NCBI GenBank assembly: GCA_949358305.1
Contig: CASHSZ010000101.1
Coordinates: 62,001-126,000, forward strand
DNA: 64,000 nt
Reading direction: 5' to 3'
Source: Strigamia acuminata
Taxonomy: Eukaryota; Arthropoda; Chilopoda; Geophilomorpha; Linotaeniidae
This document shows, in pieces, positions 23,952 to 34,878 of the stretch; positions within the stretch are counted from its first letter, which is position 1; the number at the start of each line of letters is the position of its first letter. The translations under genes were made by a program, and so were the position numbers. The notes below the pieces were generated by a model. It saw nothing but the letters and a program-made list of their open reading frames with translations. It was not told where the DNA came from and ran no database searches.

Positions 23952-24129
23952 CGACCAATCGTGTCAATTTGCAATTTACTCACCTCGGTTGGGCGTCGCG
24001 TCTAAGTGCGAACTGCTGAGGGCGGGGTAGGGGCGACGCCCACATCTCGTTAATCGAGGGGACACCCCTCCACGCCGCCCTACCCCGTCCTCGGATTCGA
24101 CGCGATCGTTCATCATCACTGTCTGCCAT
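23500..24129 (-). CDS. Two-exon Ala-rich protein of unknown function
   Basis: Exons 24129-23984 and 23893-23500 join in phase 2 (CCGAG/GTGAGT donor, TTGTTGCAG acceptor) to give about 179 residues. The ATG follows immediately after a TTTCCTAG acceptor. The N-terminus is acidic then Arg-rich (MADSDDERSRRIRGRGR). The second exon is strongly Ala-rich with spaced Glu, Arg and Val residues, probably helical (for example VATAAAAAAMTLSQ). No known domain is seen. A TCAA run fills part of the intron, and a long AAAT run lies just upstream of the start. Confidence 0.55.
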
Positions 24130-24151
24130 CTAGGAAACAAAAATATAAAAA

Positions 24152-24152
24152 A

Positions 24153-24245
<93 letters not shown>

Positions 24246-24250
24246 ATAGA
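24152..24250. repeat. (AAAT)n microsatellite
   Basis: An almost unbroken AAAT tetranucleotide run of about 95 bases lies just upstream of the Ala-rich gene. Confidence 0.9.
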
Positions 24251-24259
24251 TAAAAGATA

Positions 24260-24985
24260 ATAAAAGTTGAACGAAATAAGCGGAGAAGAAACTTGAGTCG
24301 AAGCTGGGATGCATGTTGACGGAACATATAAACCCGATGTCGGCAATAACACTGCACCGAGGATGATTTAACAACTTGAAATTGGAAATTCTGTTTGTTT
24401 TGAATTTTTAAATTTACCGTCTATTTGTTTGTTATTTTGATTGATTTTGTAGTGTTTTGTTTTGCGTTGTTCGGTCAGGCTAGATTGGACGTTGGTTTTC
24501 GAGTTATTGTGCCACAGTTGTTGCCGAAATCTGGTATGTATGTCGCGTTCCGTCAACGCGGAGGCGAGAAACACTCGCTACGCTTCATCGCGCCCGTCTG
24601 TCTAATTATTTGTTTGTTTGTTCGCTCCTCCTCAAATTCGTCTATCGAACAATTGTTCAAACCCTCGATCGATAAATTGCCGAATTGATTCAATTCGGAC
24701 AAATTCCCTCCGGAAACAATCGATTGTTTACTTACGGTAAATGCGCGAGTCGAGGTGCTTCGTTTGCTTCGCTGTGGTTAATGGTTCCGACACCGGGTTA
24801 AACGCGTCGCTAGCGTCGCGTGTATACAACCGCGCGTGTTTGAAAAATAAAATGGGTGAAAATTAAAGAAAAAATATTTATTGGTGAATTATTAAAATAA
24901 TTGATAAATTAATTAATTAAAAGAAAAAGAAAAAGAAAAAAAAAAATAAAATAAAATAAAATAAAATAAAATAAATAAATAAGTT
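24260..24985. other. Intergenic; no gene supported
   Basis: Short open frames here lack a consistent splice chain. AT-rich and A-rich runs occur near 24840-24980. Confidence 0.45.
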
Positions 24986-25074
24986 TGGCCGTTGCCGCCA
25001 TCTGTCGCGTGGACTCATCCACTCACTTGCTCACACTCGCTCACTGTCGACCAACCGTGTGAGAACGTTAAAAG
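24985..25074 (+). other. Putative non-coding first exon of the 25.6-kb coiled-coil gene
   Basis: The segment ends in AAAAG followed by GTAAGTTAACCATTTC, the same donor and intron start as at 4222. The upstream bases (TTGCCGCCATCTGTCGCGTG) resemble those before the 4.2-kb exon. The 5' limit is not defined. Confidence 0.45.
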
Positions 25075-25557
25075 GTAAGTTAACCATTTCACATATTCAC
25101 ATACACACATACACACACAAAACTCGCCCACCCGCACTCCTAAATGCACGTCCAAACACGCGCCCAAACGCATATCCACGTGGAATTTGGCGAGCCACGC
25201 GCGTAGCCATTTTTTATTTTTCCGCCCCACGTTGTTGTTGTCGTCGCCGCCAACAGAAACCAAGCGATATTGAGTTTAACGTCTCGCGCGGGGTTTTTGT
25301 TTTCTCTTTTTTCGGGAATTCCCGGTTCCCAGTACCGGAATAGCGTCTTTTCTTTCTTTTTCTTTTCGTCATAAATTATCGTTTTTATCAATTTTTTAGT
25401 CAGTCAAAAGTGGCCATTCTCGTTATTGAAACGTAATAAAATATAACGTTTCGTTGACAAAAATGGCGTCTCGATTTCCAGGTTCCCGACATTAAAACCA
25501 TAATCCCGCGTGTTTTGTTTTCACTTTATTACTTTTTTTTTTTTTATTTTTTTTTTC

Positions 25558-26119
25558 ATGGAAGAAAAAATGGAACCCACCATGTCGTCTCCTGTCTCCA
25601 TTTTGCAGTGCGTCGACTATAAGTCGCCGCCGTCGACGATCGGTAGTTCCCCGCCGCCGTCGACGATCATTTGTTCCGGGGCGTCTAATAAACGTCGCTC
25701 GGTGGATTCGAAGAAAGCGGGCACTCCCGCAAAAAGAAGAAGGGTCAGTATTCTATCAAAATTATCGCCCACCTATTTATTTGTGTATTCGTTAATTCTC
25801 TTTCCTCGTTTTTCAGAGGTCGCTCTTGACACCAAGGACACCAGGTGCCAAGAAGGTGGAAAGAATAGTTGCGGACAAGATTGAGAAGGCGGTGATGAAA
25901 AGGATGAGGAGGATCGAGAAGACGGTGGCAAAAGGATTCGAGGAGATGATGGCAAGAACGGAGAGAGTTGTGTTGGGTATGGAAGCGAGGTGGCGAGAGC
26001 GCCTGGAGAAGATCGAAGAGGAGGAGGAAAGCGAAGGCGATGGAAAAGAAGATGGCGACGGGAGGGGAAAGGATGCCGGAAAGACTATCAACGACAGTGA
26101 TGTTTCGATGGAGTATTAG
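25558..26119 (+). CDS. Small two-exon coiled-coil protein, family member 2
   Basis: Exons 25558-25743 and 25817-26119 join in phase 0 across a 73-bp intron (AGG/GTCAGT donor, TTTTTCAG acceptor) to give 162 residues, the same length as the paralogue at 4.9 kb. The N-terminal exon is Ser/Pro-rich and ends in a basic cluster (KKAGTPAKRRR), possibly a nuclear localisation signal. Exon 2 starts RSLLTPRTPGAKK, continues as a coiled coil rich in Glu, Lys, Arg and Met, then an acidic Glu/Gly/Asp tail, and ends SDVSMEY, matching SDLSMEL of the paralogue. Function is unknown. Confidence 0.65.
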
Positions 26120-26238
26120 GGGGGGGAGGGGGTGCGCCTAAAGGAACAAAACTTTATTTGCTGTTCAGTTTATTCATTTATTCGGTTCATTCGTCCATTT
26201 ATTTATTTATTTGTCTGTTTTGCAATTGTTTCACTTCG

Positions 26239-26239
<1 letters not shown>

Positions 26240-26279
<40 letters not shown>
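26240..26279. repeat. (TG)n microsatellite
   Basis: A dinucleotide GT run of about 35 bases lies in the 3' flank of the coiled-coil gene. Confidence 0.85.
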
Positions 26280-26281
<2 letters not shown>

Positions 26282-26564
26282 TCTCTTTCCTTTTTCTCAA
26301 ATTATGGAAAAAGTTTGTAGAATTTTATTTTCGTTCGGTCCATTAAACTAATGCATTCGATCGATTCAGTGTGACATTTTATTAAATTTGAATAAAAGAT
26401 GTGAAAAAATGGATAAAACGCAATAATCGCGCGCGTGACCGAGCGCCTAATTGCGTGACCGTGACTATCCGCTTCCGTCACCGCTCCGGGAGGTTTTCCG
26501 ATCTTGTACGACATAGTAGATGGATGTGGCGTTGGTGGAACCCTTCAAAAATTTAAAAAAAAAA

Positions 26565-26565
<1 letters not shown>

Positions 26566-26609
<44 letters not shown>

Positions 26610-26618
26610 ATAGATAGA

Positions 26619-26669
<51 letters not shown>

Positions 26670-26670
26670 A
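26566..26670. repeat. (AAAT)n microsatellite
   Basis: A run of AAAT units with two internal GATA variants. Confidence 0.9.
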
Positions 26671-26929
26671 ATATCATAGAGAAACAAAACAGATGAGAGA
26701 TCCGTTCGTCGTTTAGTTACGACGACTGAATAAGTAGTTTAAAACGTAAATAAATTAAATAAAACCAAAAAAAAAATAAGTAAATAAATAAAAGGGATCA
26801 AATCTTTCGACCCCTCCCCCCCCTCCCACAGGCCCTGGGGAAGGGAGTATGTGTAATGGCACGTACACATCGTCTTTTTTGAATATTTATCCCGTAGATA
26901 TGAAGAAGATCGACTGAAACGAAAATTCG

Positions 26930-27003
26930 GGAGAGTCGAGACTCGAACCCACGACCCACGACTCCGTAAGGCGGGTGACTACCCACTCGACCACCTGGGC
27001 CGA
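26930..27003 (-). mobile_element. tRNA-derived SINE head or tRNA-like sequence, second copy
   Basis: The reverse complement has an A-box-like GGTGGTCGAGTGG (26983-26995) and a B-box GGGTTCGAGTCTC (26938-26950). It is similar along its whole length to the plus-strand sequence at 5842-5915. A non-tRNA tail may run on to about 26800, ending near AAAT-rich sequence, which would fit a SINE body and tail. A working tRNA is not supported. Confidence 0.5.
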
Positions 27004-27025
27004 CGATAAAAGGTCGCCGTTATCG

Positions 27026-27042
27026 GTGTTGTTGTTTGTTGT

Positions 27043-27102
<60 letters not shown>
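27026..27102. repeat. (GTT)n microsatellite
   Basis: A trinucleotide GTT run with small interruptions at its left end. Confidence 0.9.
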
Positions 27103-27336
27103 TTTTGTTTGCAATTAGTGTCACTAGGTATCGCGTCATAGCGCCGTAGTGTCACGACATTTCAGTTCGCCGCGCACGTGTGGCTGCCCCCTCGCTCGAC
27201 GGCGTCACACAGCGAGTGGTCCAACTATTCTACTTTCCCAACAACCGGAAACTCGTGGCACAACGAACCAACATTGATGTTGCCACCACCATCGTCGTTT
27301 TATTCTCTCAGCGGTGTCGAAATTGTCCGTTTTCAG

Positions 27337-28690
27337 ATGGAACCGAAGCGTGAAGAAGAGAGGCGACCAAGATGGCCACCTATTCCCGTTATCGTGGTAA
27401 GCGCGTTTACATCCTTATGAACCCGGGCTATTAAACGGAGTGGTACGGCGCGTATGTGCATATTTTTCTGATTTGATTGATTAATTATTTCCAGGTCGAT
27501 GACGAGGAAGGGGACGATGACGCCACCCTCACTATTGTCGCCGCCGCCGCCAACGTCAACGACGCACCGTTGTGCAGTGCTAAAGAGGAACACGAAATCG
27601 AAGTGAGAATCTGTAATGTCGTGCCTTGGTTCACCTCGATCCATTAATTCGTCCATTTACTTACTTACTTACCCATCTACTGGTCTGTGTCTCTAGATTG
27701 GGGTGGTTGAGGTAGAAGTACCATGCGAGGGAGGAGGAGGAGATGAGCGACCCGCGATGGGAGAAGATGTCGAGATGGAACGGGAACTCGCGATTGAGGA
27801 GAATCGGAAACGCGCGATTGGAGAAGATCTGGAACGCGCGATTGGAGAGGATTTGGAACGCGCGATTGGAGAGGATTGGGAACGCGCGATTGGAGAGAAA
27901 CGGAAACGCGCGATTGGAGAGGAAGAGCGAGAAAATGGAGAATCAATGAGCGCGCGGTTTCTATTGGCGCAAATTCAACAAACACGAGAGGAGCAGCGAC
28001 AGTTGCGTCGAGTCGTGGATGACGAGTTGGGGGAGTTGAAGCGAGAGATAGGATCGCTTCGAGGGCAACTGGAGGAAAAAGAAAAATTGATGATCACAGA
28101 GAGGATGAAAGATCTGGATGCGTGGCACCAAAAAGAATACCGACAACAATTGAAATACCATAAGGAATATGAGGAGCATCAATTACAATTGCGTCTCGCG
28201 CAACTGGAGCGAGAAAAAAAAATTCAGTTGGAGGAGTGGCGCGAAAAGGACCTAAAGAGGCAAAAGAAGTGTCGCAAAGAAGACCTGAGGCAGCAGCGGG
28301 AATGGGCAATGCGCCCACCCGGACAAGGAGTATCGTGGGCCCGGTATGTAGGAGGTTATGCGGAGCAGTTGAAAAATAATTCAACGGAGCTAGGGGTTCG
28401 GGCCGCGAAGATAGAGGCGCTCGAAGTGCTGGTGGAAAGTCTCAAAGACCGGTTGCGGAAGGAGTGGCAAATTCGACGTAACCAAGAACGGAGTTCGCGG
28501 TTGATCGCCAGATTCGTGAGTGTATCTATCTCTTTCTTTCTTTCTCTTTCTTTTTTTTTTTTTTTTTTTTTTTCCCCCCCCTTCATTCTCTCTCTCTTTT
28601 TAGGGGTCGTTTCCAAAGTTGAGTCGCCCCCCGGATCTTTTTGACAAAGCCATTCAAACCGAGCAACCAGAAAAACCCGAAACAATTTGA
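27337..28690 (+). CDS. Four-exon long coiled-coil protein
   Basis: Exons 27337-27396, 27495-27602, 27697-28515 and 28604-28690 join in phase 0 throughout to give about 357 residues. The ATG follows directly after a CCGTTTTCAG acceptor. Exon 1 is charged and Pro-rich. Exon 2 is acidic then Ala/Val-rich. Exon 3 carries five tandem 8-residue repeats of ERAIGEDL type (about 27805-27925) and then a long coiled coil with many Gln, Glu, Lys and Arg residues, including EHQLQLRLAQLEREKKIQLE. The last exon adds a Pro-rich tail with FDKAIQTEQPEKPETI. Exon sizes and phase resemble the other coiled-coil genes in the window, but sequence identity is not clear. No known family is recognised. Confidence 0.65.
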
Positions 28691-28925
28691 GGGCGACTCG
28701 GACGATACAAAAACCGACGCGAGACCAACGAGTCAATTGATGCCCATTCTTATTTTAATTATTATTATTATTATTACTATTATTATTGTCATCTCATCAT
28801 CGCCACCGCTGCATCTATCACACGATAAATAGATAAAAAAAAATTGTTACATGTTCTGGTGGAAATCATAAAAGTTTATTTATTTATTTATTTATTTAGT
28901 TTTACAAACAAAAGAGCATAGAAAA

Positions 28926-31246
28926 TCACGGCAATCTACCCACGCCGGCTTCGTGGAGTTGGAAACAATTGCGGTAGCGTGGGCGACATAGGTGGGTCCG
29001 GCAGGGAGCGCACCAGAAACTGCTCTCGTGGCGTTCTTTGTGGACCTCGCGACACACCACGCATCGACAACTTTTCCCCGCGCGCTCCATTCGATGGACG
29101 ACGGGTCCAGTAGGTAGGGCCGCGCGCGAGGCCGTGGTTGTCGTCCTCGTCCTCTCCCGAGCCAAGAGTTGAGCGACAAGTGCCCTTCGGAATTGTAATT
29201 GCGATCGATCGCCGCGCGCGGAGGCTGTGACTTCGCGCATGTTGATTCGGGCGTTGACACACACTGCGGGGAATAAATGGAAAACGACGAGTCGAGATTA
29301 AGATTGTAACGATAACAATAATGATAATAATCAGAGATTGGGGCCTTGATCCCACCTTGATTCAGCTTTTGAAAGAAGAAGTATCGGTGCCAATAACTGG
29401 ACCGGCGTCCGATGTGGAATGAGGAGACGAGTCGGTTCAAGACGTCTACCCAATGAAAATTTTCGATGTAGGACAGTGCGGGCGCCGGACATGCAATATC
29501 CACGTTCCTGCCACCGATACGACGCGAGACACGGCCGGCCGCTGACAGTGGGTCGACGTTCGTACTGAGCAAACTCACGGTGGTTGTGTCTCGCCACGCA
29601 GTGAGCACCAACCGACCGTTTTGTCGTTGTATGAAATCGCCTACAAAAAAAAAAAAAATGAGAGAGATAGATAGAATAAAAATTAATAATTGAATGAATC
29701 AAACGCGCGTTCACGTCCGAGCAAATGCGTTACCTCTCCGGTTGCCTTGATATCGTCTGAGTGTCGAAAAATCTGATGGCATCTGGGCCGAATTGGCCCG
29801 CAGCGTCCCCACGGCCATGGTGTTGTGGCGGGTGAAGAGGTGTTCGAATAACACGGCGGACGAAAATCGATTATCGCAGGCGATAGTGTACCCCATGCCG
29901 AGATAGTGTCTGGCCACGTATACGACGATGCGTCCGAGGACACTACCCGGATACCTAGCAAGTTTGGAGTAAAGCAATCCGAGGTGAAAATAGAAAAGGC
30001 GATGAATTGACTCACTCTGGTTCCGGCTCTTCGTCCGGGTCAAAATACATCTTGGTGCGCTTACCCAAGTGCACCTCGTCGTTCAGCACGTAGCCGGTGC
30101 CCGCTTCGCACAACGTGAAAAGTTCAAATCCCCATTTGATGGGTTTGGCCGGTTGGAAGACCTGGAAGAAATTTGCCGAACGAATGAACAAATGTAGACA
30201 ACTGGATGAATAAATAAATAAATGTACGCACTTTTATCTTTGATCGACCTCGGAAGGCGATCATCGACTCGTCAATGCAGAGCGTCGTCCTTGGTTGCCG
30301 ACATGCGCGGAAGCGTTTGTTGACCAGGTCGGCGAACAAGCGAACTTTCATCGCGCGGTCGTCCTGTTCGCGTTCTTTCAAAAATGACACCCTTTCCGCC
30401 GTTGTGCTGCCGCCATCGGGGCCGCGTGCAGAGCCGGTAACGTGCAACCGTTGGTAGGACGGTTGCGTGCCGTAATGAAGGTACCGCGAAATCTCCTGAA
30501 ACCTCTTGTGTGTCATGGCTCGCCCAACGGCCGGTGCACCGAGATCGCCGACGTTGCTGCTCGACCAGTAGTGTCGCAATTCGGGTTGTTTGTTGTAGCC
30601 GGCCAAGACGTGGATCCCTAGATATACATAAAACTCATCGAGCGTTAGAGGGCGGACCCGCGCGCGCGCCCTTGTCGCTGTCCCTCTCGGTTGTGGCGGG
30701 TGTTGCGATCGAGACGGAAGTCGGGGCTGTCGCCCGGCGGCCAGCTCGGCTGCCCTTCTGTCGGCCGCGGTGATACACACTCTCAAAACACTGCGTTGTG
30801 GTCCGGGTGCTCCAGCGCCACTACCGCAAGCCACGGCGACCAACGTTCTTTGTCTAGTTCTCGGACCTCGTGGTCGTTGCATCGAACGCGTCTAAAACGA
30901 AAAACATGTATATTATACGAACAATCAACCAAAAGCGCGTCTGAGAACCCCCGTGAACGACGTGTGCAACGTGTGCGTCAACTTTTCCCAACACCTGTAC
31001 TCGCGTTCTTCCCACTTCTTTCTCCTGCTTCGCCTCTCTCCGAATGGCCCGGTTCGTCGCCGTCACGGTGAAGCGGGCCGCCTCGCCGAAGAGTTCCTCG
31101 AAATAGTCGAATTCCGAGCTGGTAGCCACGCATCGGCCGCGATAGCCGGGTGTTTCGCCGTCGAATCCGACGTCCTGTCGGTACCGCGTCGTCGTGGCGG
31201 CCCATACGCGCGTGTCGTTGGGCGTTTTTGGAAAACCGTCCGTCAT
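28926..31246 (-). CDS. piggyBac-type transposase, six exons, complete reading frame
   Basis: Exons on the minus strand are 31246-30995, 30891-30232, 30161-30016, 29954-29734, 29640-29356 and 29263-28926. All junctions keep phase and give about 633 residues, normal for the family, which cuts and pastes DNA at TTAA. The first catalytic Asp is D291 (CIDESM), the second D380 (ACDNRFSS) and the third D492 in FHWVDVLNRL. In typical members that last motif is GGVDxxD; here the GG is lost and the following Asp is Asn. The WRD..VSLLST block and the YWHRYFFFQKLNQ segment also fit. The C-terminus has the Cys-rich zinc domain (CRCVVC, WCAPC, HLC). The ATG lies four bases after a TTTTGCCTAG acceptor. I did not find clear terminal inverted repeats at TTAA. 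Five introns and altered motifs favour a co-opted host copy over a mobile one, but this is inference. Confidence 0.85.
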
Positions 31247-31249
31247 GGA

Positions 31250-32341
31250 CCTAGGCAAAACAAAACAAAACAAAAAAACAAAAAATAAAACAAAAAAAAA
31301 GTAAAGTAAAGTAAAGTAAAGTAAGTACGGACGAACGAGAAAATTTTGCAGTGGAAATAGCGCGGGTGGCTATTTGCATTGGTATTTCAGGGAAAATAGG
31401 ATGCAGGATATTCCCACGATATGTATATGCATTATTGCGACAACATTTGGTGCACCTTTCTTCGCGATTTACCAGAGTCGGTCGAGTAGATCTTTTAACA
31501 AACCTCCGAGAAGGGTTGGACACGGGTATCTGATAATAGGGGGTTCGGGTTTGCAAATAACGCGCGGTCATTAAATGGCGCGCGGGTTGGTGCGCGTGTG
31601 CAGCGCGGATGAACGTGATCGTTGTCACGTGCTGGGAACGTGATTAAAGGGGAAGCAATGGCACACGTGTTATCCTCCCTTCCCCCTTGAAATACCGATG
31701 CGTTTTAAATTTCATCACGGGTTTAAATGGTAAATGATGCCAATCTTCATTTAAATTTAGAGTAAAATACAAATTATGTTAGCTTTTGAATGCAACTGGT
31801 GAAAATATCTACCCACGCTATTTTCGTCAAATATTTCTCTCGAAATATCTGTGGGAGCAAGATGGTGACAATTACACCGCTTGTGGTTCCCGTCTGTGTC
31901 CGTCCGCGAACATGGCGCTCGCTCGTCGACATACCTGCTTAATTCGATGGATAGGCCGGTTGATAGACCGGTTGATTCAATTTTCTTCCTCTTTTTCTCG
32001 CTGGAAAAGTACTTGGCAGTTGACCAACTACTCGCTGCCACGCCGTCGTCGTGCAGAACGCGTGTAGGATGAACCGAGGGATGATGGGAAACCACAGGGC
32101 TTTCACAAGGCTCGCGCGGTCGAGAGGCGAGTATGGAAATCGGACGCGCGTGTATATAATCAACCGCGCGTGCGTGTGCAATTTTACACAACAACAATTT
32201 ATGTGCTGAAAATTTTGTTAAACGCATGGATAAATAAATAAACGAAAGAAAAACAATGCGAAACGGGGTGCGTGTTTGTTTATTCGAAACCACAAATGAA
32301 AAATAAAAAATAGAAAAGAAAATCTGACAAACTGTGCCGTT
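31250..32341. other. Intergenic or 5' UTR intron of the transposase gene; no gene supported
   Basis: No consistent exon chain is visible. A run of AAAGT units lies at about 31300-31325, immediately upstream of the transposase start region. Confidence 0.45.
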
Positions 32342-34808
32342 TCACGGACTGGCACGCGTGTCTTTCAAATCGTCAACAAAATACCGCGGGCGATCCACAT
32401 TAGCCAGGAAAAAGTCTGCGTGGTCCCGGTCGATGTCCTCGATCTTAGAGATCAATCGGGTCAGAAATTCGGGAATTGCGACCGCTGTCATGAATGTTTC
32501 AATTCCGTCTGGTCCCCACGTCTGCGCATACTGTGTTTTTATGGGCAGCTCCGTCCTTATTTTCTTTATAATAGAATGAGCAAAACGTTTGCACTGAAAT
32601 GTAAATGAGCAAAATTCAATCGAACGAAAGCAAAGAACGAACAAACAAACAAACAAACAAACAAACAAACAACAAAAACATATAAAAATAATAAAAAATC
32701 TATAGTCTGTACCAGTTCTTCGTCTTGGATCAGTAAATCGTGTCGGTTGGTCGACATGGACGATCGCTTCGGGGCACCTTTGTCAAAGAGGTTCATCCGC
32801 CAACTTTTAACCTTTCCATTGAGTACGTCTGCGACGTGTTGGAAGCAGATGTTGAAGTGTTTGGTGAGATTTTGCTCAATCGAGTAAGTGGAGTACCTGT
32901 GTAAAATAATGAACAAGCGAATTAGACTACGGTGTGGTCAAAAAAATTATAGTTAATTACAGAATAAAATGAAAGAAAACACTCACCGCAGTTTCGTGAT
33001 AGGAGCGGGACGAATTTTACGACAACCGCTACAAAAGAACTTGGTGTAGCTTTTCCGGTTGGTCCATGTCCGCCCCACACATTCTTCGTGTACCGAAGAG
33101 GAACACGATTTGCAACTCAGTCGCGGACTAGTCGACTCCGCGCAGTAAACACTGTCGCATTTGCTTTCCCGTGATGTCTCGTTTCTCGCGATACAAGGCT
33201 GTCTGAAATTTCAGTCAAACACGAACCACCAAATTAATGAGAGCAGCGGAAAGGATCCCTTTCCTTTACCTTGAACGGATCCGGTTTGTCATTGTCCGGC
33301 GACGACGACGACGACGACGATGGCGACGACTTTGTAGTGGGAGTCGGCCCGCGTCCACGTATTTGTTTAGCCTCACGTTCGCGTTTGCTCTTCGCAATGC
33401 TAGCGATTAGACCGCAATCGCGCTTCATCCCGCGTCCAGGAGCGGTGCCGCGACCATGTCCGACGCGACCGCCGTCGTTTCCACCGTTTCCATCGCCTTC
33501 GCCTTCGCCTTCGTCTTCGTCTTCGCCTTCGTCTTCGTCGTCTTCGATGTCGCTACTGTCATCGTCGTCGGGTCGTGTCTTCCCGAACAAAAACTCTAGG
33601 GCCCGAGCTTGTCGATTCAAATCGATGGGTTGCTGAAATAAAACAAACAAACAAACAGACGGACAATCGATCAGTCTAGTTGCCCGGGCAGGTCCTTGGG
33701 GCGAGACACTCACGTTCTTCTCCCATTGCGTGTATCCTTCTCGCAACAACTTCATGGTCTTTGGTGTTACCACGATTGCCTAGAGAGAGAAAATGTCAAT
33801 GACAAATAAACCGAATTGTTTTTCCCTCACCTCGTCACCCTTCTTCTTCTTCTCGTTCCCTTGCTGTTGTCGAGCACCACTGTGGTGGGGAGGGGTATCA
33901 CCTCCTCTCTTCGTGCCCTTCCCACTTAGCTTCAGAAATGTGGGCAGTACGTCGAATCTGTGTGTCTCTCGCAAATGATATTGCATATTTTCTGATCGTG
34001 TGTTGCATAAAGGACAGTCGTCCGCCTTCTTCCTCGTTAACATCAGTGCCTGTTGAAGAAGAGATGAACGATTGAGATGATCACATCAATGAAAATGGGG
34101 GAAAAAAAAAAAAAAAAAAATAAATTAAAAAAAAAAATAAATAAATAAATAAATAAATTAAATTAATAAATAAGTAAATAAACAAACAAATAAATAAAGA
34201 AATACAGTGTAAGCTATGTAGCCCGGATGTAGGATGGGGCCCAGAAATGTGTCCAGTCCAGGCGATGTTCGTTCTGTAGGGTGTGTACACCTTTTTTTAT
34301 TTATTTATTTTTTTTTATTTTAGTGTTTTTGTTTTTGTTTTTTTTTCTAATTTATTTCATTGGAAAATCGACATTTTTTATTTTTGTCCGAACCACACGG
34401 TAATTTTTTCCTTATATGGGATGCACCGCTTTGCCCGGAATTCGGAAAGGGAAGTCGTCCAAACCAAAGAGTAAATCTAGCATCGCTCCTTATTGGTTGG
34501 GCCCGGGCCCGGACAAAATTGTCCGGACCACGTAGTTGTCCGGACGGTGTTATGTCCGAGCTACGCAGCTTACATTGTAAATAAAGGCGAACAAACGAAT
34601 CGCGCGCGTACGCGCTAGGAAATACCCGACAAAAGTTCTCAAAGTTGCCAACGTGATTGCGCAACAACTCCCTGGCCGGTTTGATTTTTCCAACGTTGTG
34701 CATATGCCGCCAGTGATTACATATGTCGGCTTTGGGGCCCTTCGGGACTTTGTTTGAGTCGGGACACAACCAACACACCCCATTTCTCGTATCGATGACA
34801 GGTTTGTC
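32342..34808 (-). CDS. Zinc-finger and PHD-like protein (paralogue of the 17-22 kb gene)
   Basis: Seven exon blocks join on the minus strand: 34808-34626 (end uncertain), 34049-33831, 33779-33714, 33632-33270, 33198-32987, 32896-32713 and 32593-32342, about 492 residues without the N-terminus. The first carries a C2H2-like finger (CWLC, then HWRHMH) and the second another (CPLC, then HLRETH). A 22-residue exon ends in YTQWEKN. The next is highly acidic (Asp/Glu/Gly) then Ser-rich. The fifth has a Cys/His order that fits a PHD finger: CDSVYC, CKSC, H..C, CSGC. The last two encode an unrecognised globular-looking region with FNICFQHVADVLNGK and HADFFLANVDRPRYF. The true start lies upstream, perhaps in an exon ending at 34879 inside the duplicated repeat block. 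Finger order and exon pattern match the 17-22 kb gene. A chromatin role is inference. Confidence 0.65.
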
Positions 34809-34878
34809 CTAAACGAGAAAGATGATTGAACGAACAAACGAACGAACGAATGAGCTGATTGATTGTCGTCGTTGTTAC

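Noticed and set aside
28700-32000. Terminal inverted repeats of a mobile piggyBac element
   Set aside because: TTAA tetranucleotides occur, but I found no pair of matching termini by eye.
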